Shown here one piece after another: positions 8,926 through 18,278 of a DNA stretch of 64,000 nucleotides. The DNA is taken from positions 310,001 through 374,000 of the forward strand of contig NZ_FORS01000003.1 of NCBI RefSeq assembly GCF_900114065.1. Direction: 5' to 3'. The position numbers and the translations under genes were made by a program. Each line of letters starts with the position of its first letter. The first letter of the stretch is position 1. A model generated the notes under the pieces. The model did not search any database. It worked only from the letters and a program-made list of their open reading frames with translations, and had not been told where the DNA came from. This DNA comes from Stutzerimonas kunmingensis (GTDB lineage Bacteria; Pseudomonadota; Gammaproteobacteria; Pseudomonadales; Pseudomonadaceae).

Positions 8926-9750
8926 CTATTGACCCAGTTGTTCGGCCAGTTCGGCCGAGCGTTGTGCGGCCGCGTTCAACGCCTGCTGCACCAGTTGCTC
9001 GAAGCCGCCCGCCTGGAAGGCTTTGATCGCCGCTTCGGTGGTTCCGTTCGGCGAGGTGACGCGACGCCGCAGTTCGGCGGCATCGACGTCGCTTTCGCAA
9101 GCCATGCGAGCTGCGCCCAGCGCGGTCTGCATGGTCAGTTGCGCGGCGGTCTCGCGGGGCAGGCCGAGCTGCTGTCCGGCAGCCGTCATCGCTTCGATCA
9201 GCAGGAAGAAATAGGCAGGACCGCTACCGGAAACGGCGGTTACCGCATCGATCAGGTGCTCTTCTTCGAGCCATAGCGCGATACCGACGGCCGACAGCAG
9301 TTGCTCGGCCTGCTGCTTCTGCGTGTCGCTGACCTGGGCATTGGCGAACAGGCCGCTGACGCCCTGACGCAGCAAGGCCGGCGTGTTGGGCATGCAACGC
9401 ACGATCGCCTGAGGGCGCGGGCCTAGCCAGCGCTGCAGGCTGTCGCAGCTGATGCCGGCGGCGATCGAGACGATCAGGGGGCCGTGGGCTAGATGAGGAG
9501 TCAGATCCTGACAGACCGCCTGCATGACCTGCGGCTTGACCGACAGCACCACCACGTCGGCGCCGGCCAGTGCATCGGCGTTCTGCGCGAACGTCTGGAT
9601 GCCGTGCTCGGCGCTGATTTTCGCGCGCTGCTCGGCGCCTGGATCGCTGGCGCGAATGGCGTCCGCTGCGACGCCCTTGGCGCGCAGCCCGCCGATCAGA
9701 CTGGCAGCCATGTTGCCGGCGCCGATGAAGGCGATGCGGGGTGAGGTCAT
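8926..9750 (-). CDS. proC: ProC, pyrroline-5-carboxylate reductase
   Basis: This 274-residue enzyme reduces 1-pyrroline-5-carboxylate to L-proline with NAD(P)H in the cytoplasm. The Rossmann motif IAFIGAGNMA lies at residues 5-14, and the C-terminal dimer domain carries the family signature around AVSGSGPAYFFLLIEAM and RRRVTSPNGTTEAAI. I chose the ATG at 9750, which places the dinucleotide fold at the very N-terminus; the open frame extends further but into the upstream gene's end. It lies 10 bases after yggS, in the same operon. Confidence 0.95.
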   Translation of the reverse strand: MTSPRIAFIGAGNMAASLIGGLRAKGVAADAIRASDPGAEQRAKISAEHGIQTFAQNADALAGADVVVLSVKPQVMQAVCQDLTPHLAHGPLIVSIAAGISCDSLQRWLGPRPQAIVRCMPNTPALLRQGVSGLFANAQVSDTQKQQAEQLLSAVGIALWLEEEHLIDAVTAVSGSGPAYFFLLIEAMTAAGQQLGLPRETAAQLTMQTALGAARMACESDVDAAELRRRVTSPNGTTEAAIKAFQAGGFEQLVQQALNAAAQRSAELAEQLGQ

Positions 9751-9760
9751 AGCGATTCCT

Positions 9761-10450
9761 TTATTGAGGGCGTCCGTAGTCGCGGGCGCCGAACAGTGCG
9801 GTGCCGATGCGGACCCAGGTCGCGCCTTCGGCAATTGCCGCTTCGAGGTCCTGGCTCATGCCCATGGACAGCGTATCCAGTGTCAGTGGCAGTTCATCGC
9901 GTAATGCGCGCAGGCGGGCAAAGGCGGCGCGCTGCTCGGCGGGGTCTTCGCTCGGTGCGGGAATGCACATCAGTCCACGCAGGCGCAGACGCGGCATCGC
10001 GGCGACAGCCTGTGCCAGCTGCGGCAGTTCCTCTGGCGCGCAGCCGGATTTGCTCGCCTCACCGCTGACATTCACCTGCAGGCATATATTCAGCGGCGGC
10101 AGCTCGGCTGAGCGTTGATCGGACAGGCGCTGGGCGATCTTCAGGCGATCCACCGAGTGCACCCAGTCGAAGTGTTCGGCGATGGATTTGGTCTTGTTCG
10201 ACTGGATCGGTCCGATGAAGTGCCAGGTCAGCGGCAGCTCGCTCAGCTCGGCCTGCTTATCCAGCGCTTCCTGCAGATAGTTCTCGCCGAAATCGCGCAT
10301 GCCGGCTTCGGCGGCCTCGCGAATGGCGGCGGCCGGCTGGGTCTTGCTCACCGCCAGCAGGCCGACCGAAGCAGGGTCGCGTCCCACAGCTTGCGCCGCC
10401 TCACGGATGCGCGCTGCGACCTTTGCAATATTCTTCTCTATCGTGGACAT
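9761..10450 (-). CDS. YggS/PLPBP pyridoxal phosphate homeostasis protein
   Basis: This 229-residue single-domain TIM-barrel PLP protein has the cofactor lysine at K36 in LLAVSKTQPA and the family signatures FGENYLQEA, WHFIGPIQSNK and a C-terminal SMGMSQDLEAAI box. PLPBP proteins have no known catalytic activity and buffer the vitamin B6 pool. The chosen ATG at 10450 matches the usual N-terminus. It is the first gene of the yggS-proC-yggT operon and divergent from pilT across 64 bases. The gap must hold both promoters, though no strong match is visible. Confidence 0.93.
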   Translation of the reverse strand: MSTIEKNIAKVAARIREAAQAVGRDPASVGLLAVSKTQPAAAIREAAEAGMRDFGENYLQEALDKQAELSELPLTWHFIGPIQSNKTKSIAEHFDWVHSVDRLKIAQRLSDQRSAELPPLNICLQVNVSGEASKSGCAPEELPQLAQAVAAMPRLRLRGLMCIPAPSEDPAEQRAAFARLRALRDELPLTLDTLSMGMSQDLEAAIAEGATWVRIGTALFGARDYGRPQ

Positions 10451-10514
10451 TACTTGCGCCGCCGCCTTGGGTCTGCGCGGCATTCTACCTGCTTGCTTGT
10501 AATTGGGGAGTCCC

Positions 10515-11549
10515 ATGGATATCACAGAACTGCTGGCCTTCAGCGCCAAGCAGGGTGCGTCGGATTTGCACCTTTCCGCCGGCCTGCCGCCGATGATCCG
10601 CGTCGATGGCGACGTGCGGCGAATCAACCTGCCGGCCATGGACCACAAGCAGGTGCATGCGCTGATCTACGACATCATGAACGACAAGCAACGCAAGGAT
10701 TTCGAGGAATTCCTGGAAACCGACTTCTCGTTCGAAGTGCCGGGCGTGGCGCGTTTTCGCGTCAACGCATTCAACCAGAATCGCGGTTCCGGCGCGGTGT
10801 TCCGGACCATTCCTTCCAAGGTGCTGACCATGGAAGACCTGGGGATGGGCGAGGTTTTCCGCAAGATTACCGATGTGCCGCGCGGGCTCGTGCTGGTCAC
10901 CGGACCGACCGGCTCGGGCAAGTCGACCACCCTGGCGGCGATGCTTGATTACCTGAACAACACCAAGTACCACCACATCCTTACCATCGAGGACCCCATC
11001 GAATTCGTTCACGAATCGAAGAAGTGCCTGGTCAACCAGCGCGAGGTCCATCGTGACACCCTGGGCTTCTCCGAGGCACTGCGTTCGGCACTGCGTGAAG
11101 ACCCGGACATCATTCTCGTCGGCGAAATGCGCGACCTGGAAACCATCCGCCTGGCGCTGACCGCTGCGGAAACCGGTCACCTGGTGTTCGGCACGCTGCA
11201 CACCACCTCAGCGGCCAAGACCATTGACCGCGTGGTCGACGTGTTCCCGGCCGAAGAGAAGTCCATGGTCCGCTCGATGCTCTCCGAATCGCTGCAGGCG
11301 GTGATCTCGCAGACCCTGCTGAAGAAGGTTGGCGGCGGCCGTGTCGCGGCCCACGAGATCATGATCGGTACGCCGGCGATCCGTAACCTGATTCGCGAGG
11401 ACAAGGTGGCGCAGATGTATTCCTCGATCCAGACCGGCGGCTCGCTGGGCATGCAGACCCTCGACTCGTGCCTCAAGGGGCTGCTCGCCAAAGGGCTGAT
11501 CTCGCGAGACAGCGCCAAGGAAAAGGCCAAGCAGCCAGAAAACTTCTAA
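10515..11549 (+). CDS. pilT: PilT, type IV pilus retraction ATPase
   Basis: This 344-residue protein is the same length as and nearly identical to P. aeruginosa PilT. It is a hexameric cytoplasmic ATPase that depolymerises pili to drive twitching motility. Walker A is GPTGSGKST (130-138). The Asp box, Walker B (DIILVGEMRD) and His box (GHLVFGTLHT) follow, and the PilT-specific AIRNLIRE motif is near the C-terminus. I chose the ATG at 10515 because GGGGAG at 10505-10510 sits just upstream and because it reproduces the known MDITELL start. Confidence 0.97.
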   Translation: MDITELLAFSAKQGASDLHLSAGLPPMIRVDGDVRRINLPAMDHKQVHALIYDIMNDKQRKDFEEFLETDFSFEVPGVARFRVNAFNQNRGSGAVFRTIPSKVLTMEDLGMGEVFRKITDVPRGLVLVTGPTGSGKSTTLAAMLDYLNNTKYHHILTIEDPIEFVHESKKCLVNQREVHRDTLGFSEALRSALREDPDIILVGEMRDLETIRLALTAAETGHLVFGTLHTTSAAKTIDRVVDVFPAEEKSMVRSMLSESLQAVISQTLLKKVGGGRVAAHEIMIGTPAIRNLIREDKVAQMYSSIQTGGSLGMQTLDSCLKGLLAKGLISRDSAKEKAKQPENF

Positions 11550-11609
11550 ACGCCTGACAACTACCGGGCGCCGCCTCATGCGGCGCTTGCCACGATTGCG
11601 AGTACGACG

Positions 11610-12755
11610 ATGGAATTCGAGAAACTTCTGCGCCTGATGGTGGAAAAGGGCGGCTCCGATCTGTTCATCACGGCAGGCGTGCCGCCTTCGATGAAGGTCA
11701 ACGGCAAGATCATGCCGGTCAGCAAGACGGCGATGTCGCCGGAAATGACCCGCGAGACCGTGCACGGCGTTATGAACGAGCAGCAGCGCCGCGAGTTCAC
11801 CGAGAACCATGAGTGCAACTTCGCCATCAGCGCCCGCGGTATCGGCCGTTTCCGGGTCAGTGCATTCTACCAGCGCAATCTCGCCGGCATGGTGCTGCGG
11901 CGTATCGAAACCAACATTCCGACCATCGAAGAACTCAAGCTGCCGGACGTCCTCAAGAAGCTGTCGATGACCAAGCGCGGGCTGGTGCTGTTCGTCGGGG
12001 CCACCGGTACCGGCAAGTCGACCTCGCTGGCTTCGATGATCGGCTACCGCAACAAGAATTCCAGCGGGCACATCATCTCCATCGAAGACCCGATCGAATT
12101 CATCCACCAGCATCAGAGCTGCATCGTCACCCAGCGCGAGGTCGGTATCGATACCAGCTCGTTCGAAGTGGCCCTGAAGAACACCCTGCGCCAGGCGCCG
12201 GACGTGATCCTCATCGGCGAGATCCGCACCCGTGAAACCATGGACTACGCCGTGGCATTCGCCGAAACCGGCCACCTCTGCCTGGCGACCCTGCACGCCA
12301 ACAACGCCAACCAGGCGCTGGACCGCATCATCAACTTCTTCCCGCCCGACCGTCACAACCAGGTGTGGATGGATCTGTCGCTCAACCTCAAGGCCATCGT
12401 CGCGCAGCAGCTGGTGCCGACGCCTGACGGCAAGGGGCGTCGTGCGGTGATCGAGGTGCTGATCAATACGCCGCTGGCGGCCGACCTGATCCGCAAGGGC
12501 GAGGTGCATGAGCTCAAGTCGCTGATGAAGCGCTCCACCGAGCTGGGCATGCAGACCTTCGACCAGGCGCTGTACAACCTCTATGTGCAGGGTGAAATCA
12601 CCTACGAAGATGCGTTGCTGCACGCCGATTCGGCCAACGATTTGCGTCTGCTGATCAAGCTGGGATCGGAAACCGATGGCGAGCATCTGACCAGCGTGTC
12701 CCAGGGCCTGAGCCTTGAGGTCAGTGACGACGATCCAGGCCGCAGCTTCCGCTAG
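11610..12755 (+). CDS. pilU: PilU, PilT-dependent retraction ATPase
   Basis: This 381-residue paralogue of PilT has Walker A GATGTGKST (130-138) and GHLCLATLHANN as its His box. The AIRNLIRE retraction motif of PilT is replaced by NTPLAADLIRKGE, a feature of PilU. PilU works with PilT and raises retraction force. It lies 60 bases downstream of pilT, probably co-transcribed. Its TAG stop overlaps the stop codon of the convergent TIGR03915 gene inside a shared CTAG. Confidence 0.96.
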   Translation: MEFEKLLRLMVEKGGSDLFITAGVPPSMKVNGKIMPVSKTAMSPEMTRETVHGVMNEQQRREFTENHECNFAISARGIGRFRVSAFYQRNLAGMVLRRIETNIPTIEELKLPDVLKKLSMTKRGLVLFVGATGTGKSTSLASMIGYRNKNSSGHIISIEDPIEFIHQHQSCIVTQREVGIDTSSFEVALKNTLRQAPDVILIGEIRTRETMDYAVAFAETGHLCLATLHANNANQALDRIINFFPPDRHNQVWMDLSLNLKAIVAQQLVPTPDGKGRRAVIEVLINTPLAADLIRKGEVHELKSLMKRSTELGMQTFDQALYNLYVQGEITYEDALLHADSANDLRLLIKLGSETDGEHLTSVSQGLSLEVSDDDPGRSFR

Positions 12756-13588
12756 TCGGCCTGTTTTGCATCCAGGCCGATGCGCTTTCCGCTTCTCGCG
12801 GCGACGCGCTCGGCCTGGCCGTCACGCTGCGCACCGGCTCGTGCGCGGCTCATCAACTGCGGGATCAACATGCCTTCGGGCAGATTCTTCCAGAAGCGCA
12901 CAGGCAGGTTGCTCTCCAGTACGCCGCGGTTCAGCCGGGCCGGGTTGAACGTGCTTTCGTAATACGCCTTCCATAGCTCGCCGCCGGGGTCCGCTGCGTT
13001 CTGCGCCAGCTGCCGCCACGGCGGCGGGCAGGGGCGGGTGTAGTACATGTCTTGGCCATCCCAGCAAACCCCTTCTTCCGGCGTCGCGATCAGCCAGCTA
13101 TTGCCGCCCATCCGTTCGGCGAAGTGTCCCGCCGCCCAGGGCAGTATGTCGTGCGCAGGCTCGAACCAGGCGACGTGCCGCGGTCCATCACTGGTCTGCA
13201 GTGGGCTGAAGCGAAGAAAGGCATGCAGATGATGGGCCTCACGACGGACTGCCTTGATGCGCCCATGCAGTTCGCTGCCATCGATGTCGCCGACCATTCG
13301 CGCACTCGAATCGCCCTGGTTGACCCGCCAGAGCACGCGATACAGCAGGCTCCAGCGCTGCTCGGTGCGATAGCGCGCGGCCATTTCGAGTTCGTCCAGC
13401 AGTTGTCGGGGGACGCGAATGCGCGGTCCGCCTTCCGTTGAAGGTGCCGGCGAGGGATCGTCGAATAGCCCTGTCGATTCATCGTCGCTGGCCCAGTTCA
13501 GCTCATGTGGCGCGACGCAGCTCTGCAGCAGCGCGCGAGCCCGAACTCGCCACTCCTGGAAGCTTCCATCGAAACGCACCGTGACCAT
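12752..13588 (-). CDS. TIGR03915 family putative DNA repair protein
   Basis: This 278-residue protein matches the family TIGR03915 (DUF4130-type), which almost always sits next to a TIGR03916 radical SAM protein and in some genomes is fused to a UdgX-type uracil-DNA glycosylase. Visible family marks are the N-terminal FDGSFQEWRVRARALL segment and a central HLHAFLRFSPL...WFEPAHDILPWAAGHFAERM region. No catalytic residues are known. Its ATG shares one base with the TAA stop of the upstream radical SAM gene (TAATG), so the two are translationally coupled. A LexA box upstream of the pair implies DNA damage control. Confidence 0.85.
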   Translation of the reverse strand: MVTVRFDGSFQEWRVRARALLQSCVAPHELNWASDDESTGLFDDPSPAPSTEGGPRIRVPRQLLDELEMAARYRTEQRWSLLYRVLWRVNQGDSSARMVGDIDGSELHGRIKAVRREAHHLHAFLRFSPLQTSDGPRHVAWFEPAHDILPWAAGHFAERMGGNSWLIATPEEGVCWDGQDMYYTRPCPPPWRQLAQNAADPGGELWKAYYESTFNPARLNRGVLESNLPVRFWKNLPEGMLIPQLMSRARAGAQRDGQAERVAARSGKRIGLDAKQAD

Positions 13589-14799
13589 TACCAGAGCGCC
13601 AGTTGTGCGGGGGTGTCGCGCAGATGCTGGCGCAGCATGGCCGACTCCTGCCCTGCCAGGCTTGGCCGGTAATCCTGAGTGATGACGAAGGGTTTGGCTT
13701 TCTCGAGCGAGCAGCGCAGACGGGTCAGATCCTCGAAGCGGATGCGCTTCTGCCGGCGCAGATCCACCAGGCGTTTCGCGCTGAGCATGCCGATTCCGGG
13801 AATGCGGGCGATCATCGTCGGTTCGGCGCGGTTGAGGTCCACCGGAAACTGGTCGCGGTGCGCCAGCGCCCAGGCCAGCTTGGGATCGATATCCAGCGCG
13901 AGGTTGCCTGGCCCGCTGAGCAGCTCCCCGGCCTTGAAGCCGTAGCCTCGCATGAGGAAGTCGGCCTGATACAGGCGATGCTCGCGCATCAGCGGTGGTG
14001 CCGCGAAAGGCACGGTATTGGGGCTGTGCGGAATAGGGCTGAAGGCCGAATAGTAGACCCGGCGCAGTCGATAGCTGCCGTACAGCGACTGTGCGGTATG
14101 CAGGATGGTGCTGTCATCGGTGTTGTCGGCGCCAACGATCATCTGCGTGCTCTGCCCGGCAGGCGCGAAGCGCGGTGCCCGCCGCTCCGCGCTGGCCTCG
14201 GTTTCGCCCTGGTGAATGGTATGCATGGCCTGCTTGATGGTTACCACCTGCTTTTCCGGCGCCAGGCGGATCAGGCTGGTTTCGGTCGGCAGTTCGATGT
14301 TCACGCTGAGACGGTCGGCGTAGCGGCCGGCTTCGGCGATCAGCAGTGGGTCGGCATCTGGAATGGTCTTGAGGTGGATGTAGCCGCGAAACTCGTGCTC
14401 CTCACGCAGCAGCCTGGCGACCCGCACCAGCTGTTCCATGGTGTAGTCCGCCGAGCGGATGATGCCGGAGCTGAGGAACAGGCCGCTGATGCAGTTGCGC
14501 CGGTAGAAGTCGAGCGTCAGGCTGACCACTTCTTCCGGCGTGAAGCGCGCCCGCGGCACATCGCTGGAGCGGCGATTGACGCAGTACTGGCAGTCGTACA
14601 GGCAGAAGTTGGTCAGCAGGATCTTCAGCAGCGCCACGCAGCGCCCATCCGGCGTGAAGCTGTGGCAGATGCCCATGCCATTGGTGGCGCCGAGTCCGCT
14701 CTTGCCCTTCGAACTGCGCTTCGGCGCGCCGCTGCTGGCGCAGGAAACATCGTACTTGGCCGCGTCGGCGAGCACGCTGAGTTTGTCGATCAATTGCAT
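13588..14799 (-). CDS. TIGR03916 putative DNA modification/repair radical SAM protein
   Basis: This 403-residue protein has radical SAM cysteines C66, C70 and C73 (CLYDCQYC) and a C-terminal helix-hairpin-helix near residues 331-350 (IARIPGIGMLSAKRL), which suggests it works on DNA. Family members are annotated as putative DNA modification/repair enzymes, and the reaction is unknown. I chose the ATG at 14799 (start MQLIDKLSVLADAAKYDVSC) because it matches the usual family N-terminus and leaves the LexA box outside the coding region. The frame is open to 14907. There is no good Shine-Dalgarno sequence at this start. The TIGR03915 partner follows with a TAATG junction. Confidence 0.85.
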   Translation of the reverse strand: MQLIDKLSVLADAAKYDVSCASSGAPKRSSKGKSGLGATNGMGICHSFTPDGRCVALLKILLTNFCLYDCQYCVNRRSSDVPRARFTPEEVVSLTLDFYRRNCISGLFLSSGIIRSADYTMEQLVRVARLLREEHEFRGYIHLKTIPDADPLLIAEAGRYADRLSVNIELPTETSLIRLAPEKQVVTIKQAMHTIHQGETEASAERRAPRFAPAGQSTQMIVGADNTDDSTILHTAQSLYGSYRLRRVYYSAFSPIPHSPNTVPFAAPPLMREHRLYQADFLMRGYGFKAGELLSGPGNLALDIDPKLAWALAHRDQFPVDLNRAEPTMIARIPGIGMLSAKRLVDLRRQKRIRFEDLTRLRCSLEKAKPFVITQDYRPSLAGQESAMLRQHLRDTPAQLALW

Positions 14800-14813
14800 G
14801 GTGGTGGCCGTGA

Positions 14814-14833
14814 TACTGTTCGCATATACAGTA
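14814..14833. promoter_or_regulatory. LexA (SOS) operator
   Basis: The sequence has the form TA-CTGT-N8-ACAG-TA, with CTGT at 14816-14819 and ACAG at 14828-14831. The spacing and the outer bases match the gammaproteobacterial LexA consensus. It ends 14 bases before the start codon of the radical SAM gene and 100 bases before the divergent TM2 gene. LexA bound here should block the radical SAM/TIGR03915 operon until DNA damage. Confidence 0.8.
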
Positions 14834-14932
14834 TCACGGTTGCGCATGGCGGCAAGGTCCGACTGGCGGGGCGGTTCAGGCGCATTATCGGATAAGCTGG
14901 ACGCCACTCATCAATCGCACATCGAGGTTCGG

Positions 14933-15328
14933 ATGCAGCAGAACACCCATAGCACGCTGATCGGCTATCTCCTGTGGATATTCGGTTTTCTCGGCTCCCA
15001 CCGCTTCTACTACGGCAAGCCCATCACCGGCACCATCTGGTTCTTTACCCTCGGCCTGTTCTTTGTCGGCTGGATCATCGACCTGTTTCTGATCCCATCG
15101 ATGGATCGTGAAGCGGACATGCGCTTCCAGCCGGGGCCCATCGACTACACGGTCGGCTGGATACTGCTGACCTTTCTCGGCGTATTCGGTGTACACCGCA
15201 TGTATCAGGGTAAGTGGATCACAGGAATCCTTTACCTGTTCACCGGTGGCTTGTTCTTTATCGGTGTGCTTTACGACTTCTGGACGCTGAACTCGCAGAT
15301 ATCCGAGCGCAATCTGGCGCGGAGCTGA
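14933..15328 (+). CDS. TM2 domain membrane protein
   Basis: This 131-residue protein has two tandem copies of the TM2 motif. Each is a pair of hydrophobic helices with G-x-x-G-x-H-R-x-Y-x-G-K between them (FGFLGSHRFYYGKPITG near residues 17-33, and FLGVFGVHRMYQGKWITG further on) and ends in an aromatic/Asp helix (GWIIDLFLIP, GVLYDFWTLN). It is an inner-membrane protein of unknown function. The ATG at 14933 is preceded by GAGG (14924-14927). It is divergent from the LexA-controlled radical SAM operon, and the 133-base gap holds both promoters. Confidence 0.88.
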   Translation: MQQNTHSTLIGYLLWIFGFLGSHRFYYGKPITGTIWFFTLGLFFVGWIIDLFLIPSMDREADMRFQPGPIDYTVGWILLTFLGVFGVHRMYQGKWITGILYLFTGGLFFIGVLYDFWTLNSQISERNLARS

Positions 15329-15405
15329 ACGAGTAGGGCAGGAAATACTTTAGAAAACTGGCAGGCATGGACGGGTTGATGTCCAGCCTGCGCAGATCTT
15401 TCGCA

Positions 15406-16683
15406 TCAGCCTTCGAAGCTGATGTGGCCGTCGACGATGGTGTAGCGTACCGCGCCCGGCAGGCAGTGGCCCATGAACGGGCAGTTACGACCTTTGGAAT
15501 ACCAGCGCTCGCCGACCAGGGTCGAACTGTGTTGATCGAACAGCACCAGGTCCGCAGGTTGGCCGGCTTGCAGGGTGCTGGTCGGCAGGCGTAGTGCTGC
15601 AGCGGGCCCGCTGGTCAGGCGCGCCAGCAGGGTTGGCAGGTCGAGCAAGCCGTCATCCACCAATGTCAGCGCCAGTGGCAGCAGAATTTCGGCACTGCTG
15701 ATACCCGGTTCGGTTTCGCCGAACGGGGCCAGTTTGGCATCGGCCTCGTGTGGTTGGTGATGACTGGAAATCGCCGAGATGACGCCCGCCTTCACCGCCT
15801 CACGCAGGCCATCGCGATCCGCTGCGCTGCGCAGTGGCGGTTGCACGTGATACAGGCTGGAGAAACCGTGCAGCGCTTCATCGGTGAGGATCAGCTGATA
15901 CATGGCCACGTCGGCCGTCACCGGCAGGCCGCGAGCCTGTGCCTGGGCAATCATTTCCGCGCCACGGGCGCTGGTCAGTTGGGCGAAATGCGCGCGAACG
16001 CCGGAGCGCTCGACTAGCAGCAGATTGCGCGCCAGTGCCACGGTTTCGGCGGTCTCCGGAATCCCCGACAGGCCGAGGAAGCTGGCGGCGGCTCCTTCGT
16101 GAGCAAGCCCGCCTTCGGCCAGATCGCGGTCCTGGGAGTGAAAGATCACCGTCAGATCGAAGGTGGCGGCGTATTCCAGCGCACGGCGCAGGTTGCGATT
16201 GCTGGCAAATTCGGTAAGGCCGTTGCCGAACGCGACACACCCGGCTTCACGCAACGCGACCAGCTCGGAAAGCTGCTCGCCGGCCAGGTTGCGCGTTAGC
16301 GCGCCGATGGGGAACACCTTGGCATGGCCCGACTCACGGGCGCGATCGAGGATCAGTTCGGTCACTGCCGCGGTATCCAGCACCGGTCGCGTTTGCGGTG
16401 GGCAGCACAGGCTGGTGATGCCGCCAGCGGCGGCGGCCAGGGTCTCGCTGGCAATGCTGCCTTTGCGGCTGTAGCCGGGCTCGCGCAGGGCTACCGCAAG
16501 ATCGACCAGGCCGGGTGCGGCGGACAGACCCTGTGCGTCAATTGTCTGTTGTGCTTCGAAGCCGGCTGGCGCCTGGCCGATGGCGGCGATCTTGTTGTGC
16601 TGCAGGTAGATATCGGCGATTTCGTTGCGCCCGCTGACGGGGTCGATCACGTGTGCGCCGAGGATTCGGGTTGCCACCATCAC
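15406..16683 (-). CDS. pyrC': PyrC', non-catalytic dihydroorotase homologue
   Basis: This 425-residue amidohydrolase-fold protein has lost the zinc-binding H-x-H of dihydroorotase: the motif reads [13 protein letters not shown] with A63 and A65 in place of both histidines. In pseudomonads such a PyrC' forms a dodecamer with PyrB and is needed for aspartate transcarbamoylase assembly, while a separate active dihydroorotase gene does the chemistry. The start overlaps the end of pyrB by 4 bases (ATGA), consistent with coupled 1:1 synthesis. It is the last gene of the pyrRBC' run. Confidence 0.92.
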   Translation of the reverse strand: MMVATRILGAHVIDPVSGRNEIADIYLQHNKIAAIGQAPAGFEAQQTIDAQGLSAAPGLVDLAVALREPGYSRKGSIASETLAAAAGGITSLCCPPQTRPVLDTAAVTELILDRARESGHAKVFPIGALTRNLAGEQLSELVALREAGCVAFGNGLTEFASNRNLRRALEYAATFDLTVIFHSQDRDLAEGGLAHEGAAASFLGLSGIPETAETVALARNLLLVERSGVRAHFAQLTSARGAEMIAQAQARGLPVTADVAMYQLILTDEALHGFSSLYHVQPPLRSAADRDGLREAVKAGVISAISSHHQPHEADAKLAPFGETEPGISSAEILLPLALTLVDDGLLDLPTLLARLTSGPAAALRLPTSTLQAGQPADLVLFDQHSSTLVGERWYSKGRNCPFMGHCLPGAVRYTIVDGHISFEG

Positions 16684-17696
16684 TGCTGCTCCTCGGATAC
16701 GGATTCAGAATCGATCTGGCGCTGGGCCGCCTGGCCGCTCATCGCCATGGACAGCACAGCCATGCGAATGGCGATGCCATAGGTGACCTGATTGAGGATC
16801 ACCGATTGCGGGCCGTCGGCCACCGCCGACTCGATCTCCACGCCGCGGTTGATCGGGCCCGGGTGCATGACGATGGCGTCGGGCTTGGCCAGTGCGAGAC
16901 GCTGGGTGTTCAGACCGTAGAGTTTGTAGAACTCCCCTTCGCTGGGAAGCAGGCCGCCCTGCATGCGCTCGCGCTGCAGGCGCAGCATGATCACCACGTC
17001 GACATCGCGCAGCCCCTCGTTCATGTCGTTGAACACGCGCACACCGTACTGCTCGATGCCCTCGGGCAGCAGGGTTTTCGGTGCGATCACGCGGATGTCC
17101 GGGCAGCCCAGTGTCTTCAGCGCCAGCATGTTCGAGCGCGCTACCCGCGAATGCAGAATGTCACCAACGATGGCGACCGAGAGGTTCTCGAAGCTGCCTT
17201 TGTGGCGGCGGATGGTAAGCATGTCGAGCATGCCCTGGGTCGGATGCGCGTGGCGCCCATCGCCGCCGTTGATCACTGCGACCTCCGGGCTGACGTGCTC
17301 GGCGATGAAATGGGCGGCGCCGGAGTCGGCGTGGCGCACCACGAACATGTCCGCGGCCATGGCTTCCAGGTTGCGCAGCGTGTCGGTCAGGGTCTCGCCC
17401 TTGCTCGTAGAGGAGGTCGAGACGTTCAGCGTGATGACGTCTGCCGACAACCGCTGCGCCGCCAGTTCGAAGGTCGTGCGGGTGCGTGTGGAGTTCTCGA
17501 AGAACACGTTGCAGACGGTTTTGCCGCGCAGCAGTGGAACCTTCTTCACCGCCCGGGCGCCGACTTCGAGGAATGAATCGGCAGTATCCAGGATCTCGGT
17601 GAGCAACTCGCGCGGCAGGCCGTCGAGGGAGAGAAAATGGCGCAGCTGGCCTTGGTCGTTCAACTGTAGCGGGCGCTTGGCGTCGGTGGGCGTCAT
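16680..17696 (-). CDS. pyrB: PyrB, aspartate carbamoyltransferase catalytic subunit
   Basis: This 338-residue cytoplasmic enzyme joins carbamoyl phosphate and aspartate, the first committed step of pyrimidine synthesis. The carbamoyl phosphate motif is [12 protein letters not shown], followed by [11 protein letters not shown], with DGRHAHPTQ and HPGPINRG further on. The N-terminal extension before [10 protein letters not shown] is typical of pseudomonad PyrB, where it helps bind nucleotide effectors. It lies 47 bases after pyrR and overlaps pyrC'. Confidence 0.96.
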   Translation of the reverse strand: MTPTDAKRPLQLNDQGQLRHFLSLDGLPRELLTEILDTADSFLEVGARAVKKVPLLRGKTVCNVFFENSTRTRTTFELAAQRLSADVITLNVSTSSTSKGETLTDTLRNLEAMAADMFVVRHADSGAAHFIAEHVSPEVAVINGGDGRHAHPTQGMLDMLTIRRHKGSFENLSVAIVGDILHSRVARSNMLALKTLGCPDIRVIAPKTLLPEGIEQYGVRVFNDMNEGLRDVDVVIMLRLQRERMQGGLLPSEGEFYKLYGLNTQRLALAKPDAIVMHPGPINRGVEIESAVADGPQSVILNQVTYGIAIRMAVLSMAMSGQAAQRQIDSESVSEEQQ

Positions 17697-17743
17697 CGCA
17701 GGATCTCGGTTGGCGGGGCTGTGGGGCGGACTTGCCGGCTCGC

Positions 17744-18256
17744 TCAGGAGCCGCTGGTTTCCATCTGTTGTTCGAGGGCCAATGGCTCCGGTCCGATCAG
17801 CTTGATGCGCTGCTCTGGCGCCAGCGACAGGGTGGCGCCGACCACGTCAGGGCGAATCGGCAGCTCACGCGCGTTCAGGTCGAGCAGGCAGACCAGCGTT
17901 ACGCTGGCAGGACGACCGTAGTCGAACAGTTCATTGAGCGCGGCGCGGATGGTGCGGCCGGTCATCAGCACGTCATCGATCAGCACCAGGTGCTGGCCTT
18001 CGATCTCGAAAGGCAGTTCCGACGGCTGCACCTGCGGGTGCAGGCCCTTCTGGGTGAAGTCGTCGCGATAGAAGGACACGTCGAGGATGCCGAGCGGTTC
18101 GTTCTGCGCGCGGGCTGCGAGCAGCGCCTGGGCCACCCAGACGCCGCCGGTACGGATACCGATGAAGCGCGGCTCCTGGATGTCGCGATCAATCAGGTGT
18201 TGCTTCAGTGTGGCGACCATCTCGGGCAGCAGCTGTTCGGGATTGGGCAGAATCAT
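17744..18256 (-). CDS. pyrR: PyrR, pyrimidine regulator / uracil phosphoribosyltransferase
   Basis: This 170-residue PRTase-fold protein has the PRPP loop [20 protein letters not shown], and its N-terminal region contains [12 protein letters not shown]. PyrR proteins convert uracil and PRPP to UMP and in Bacillus also regulate by binding RNA. The regulatory mechanism in Pseudomonas is less clear, and I see no obvious attenuator in the short pyrR-pyrB gap. It sits 22 bases after ruvX and 47 before pyrB. Confidence 0.94.
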   Translation of the reverse strand: MILPNPEQLLPEMVATLKQHLIDRDIQEPRFIGIRTGGVWVAQALLAARAQNEPLGILDVSFYRDDFTQKGLHPQVQPSELPFEIEGQHLVLIDDVLMTGRTIRAALNELFDYGRPASVTLVCLLDLNARELPIRPDVVGATLSLAPEQRIKLIGPEPLALEQQMETSGS

Positions 18257-18278
18257 AGGGTCTCCTTACAGGTCTGGA

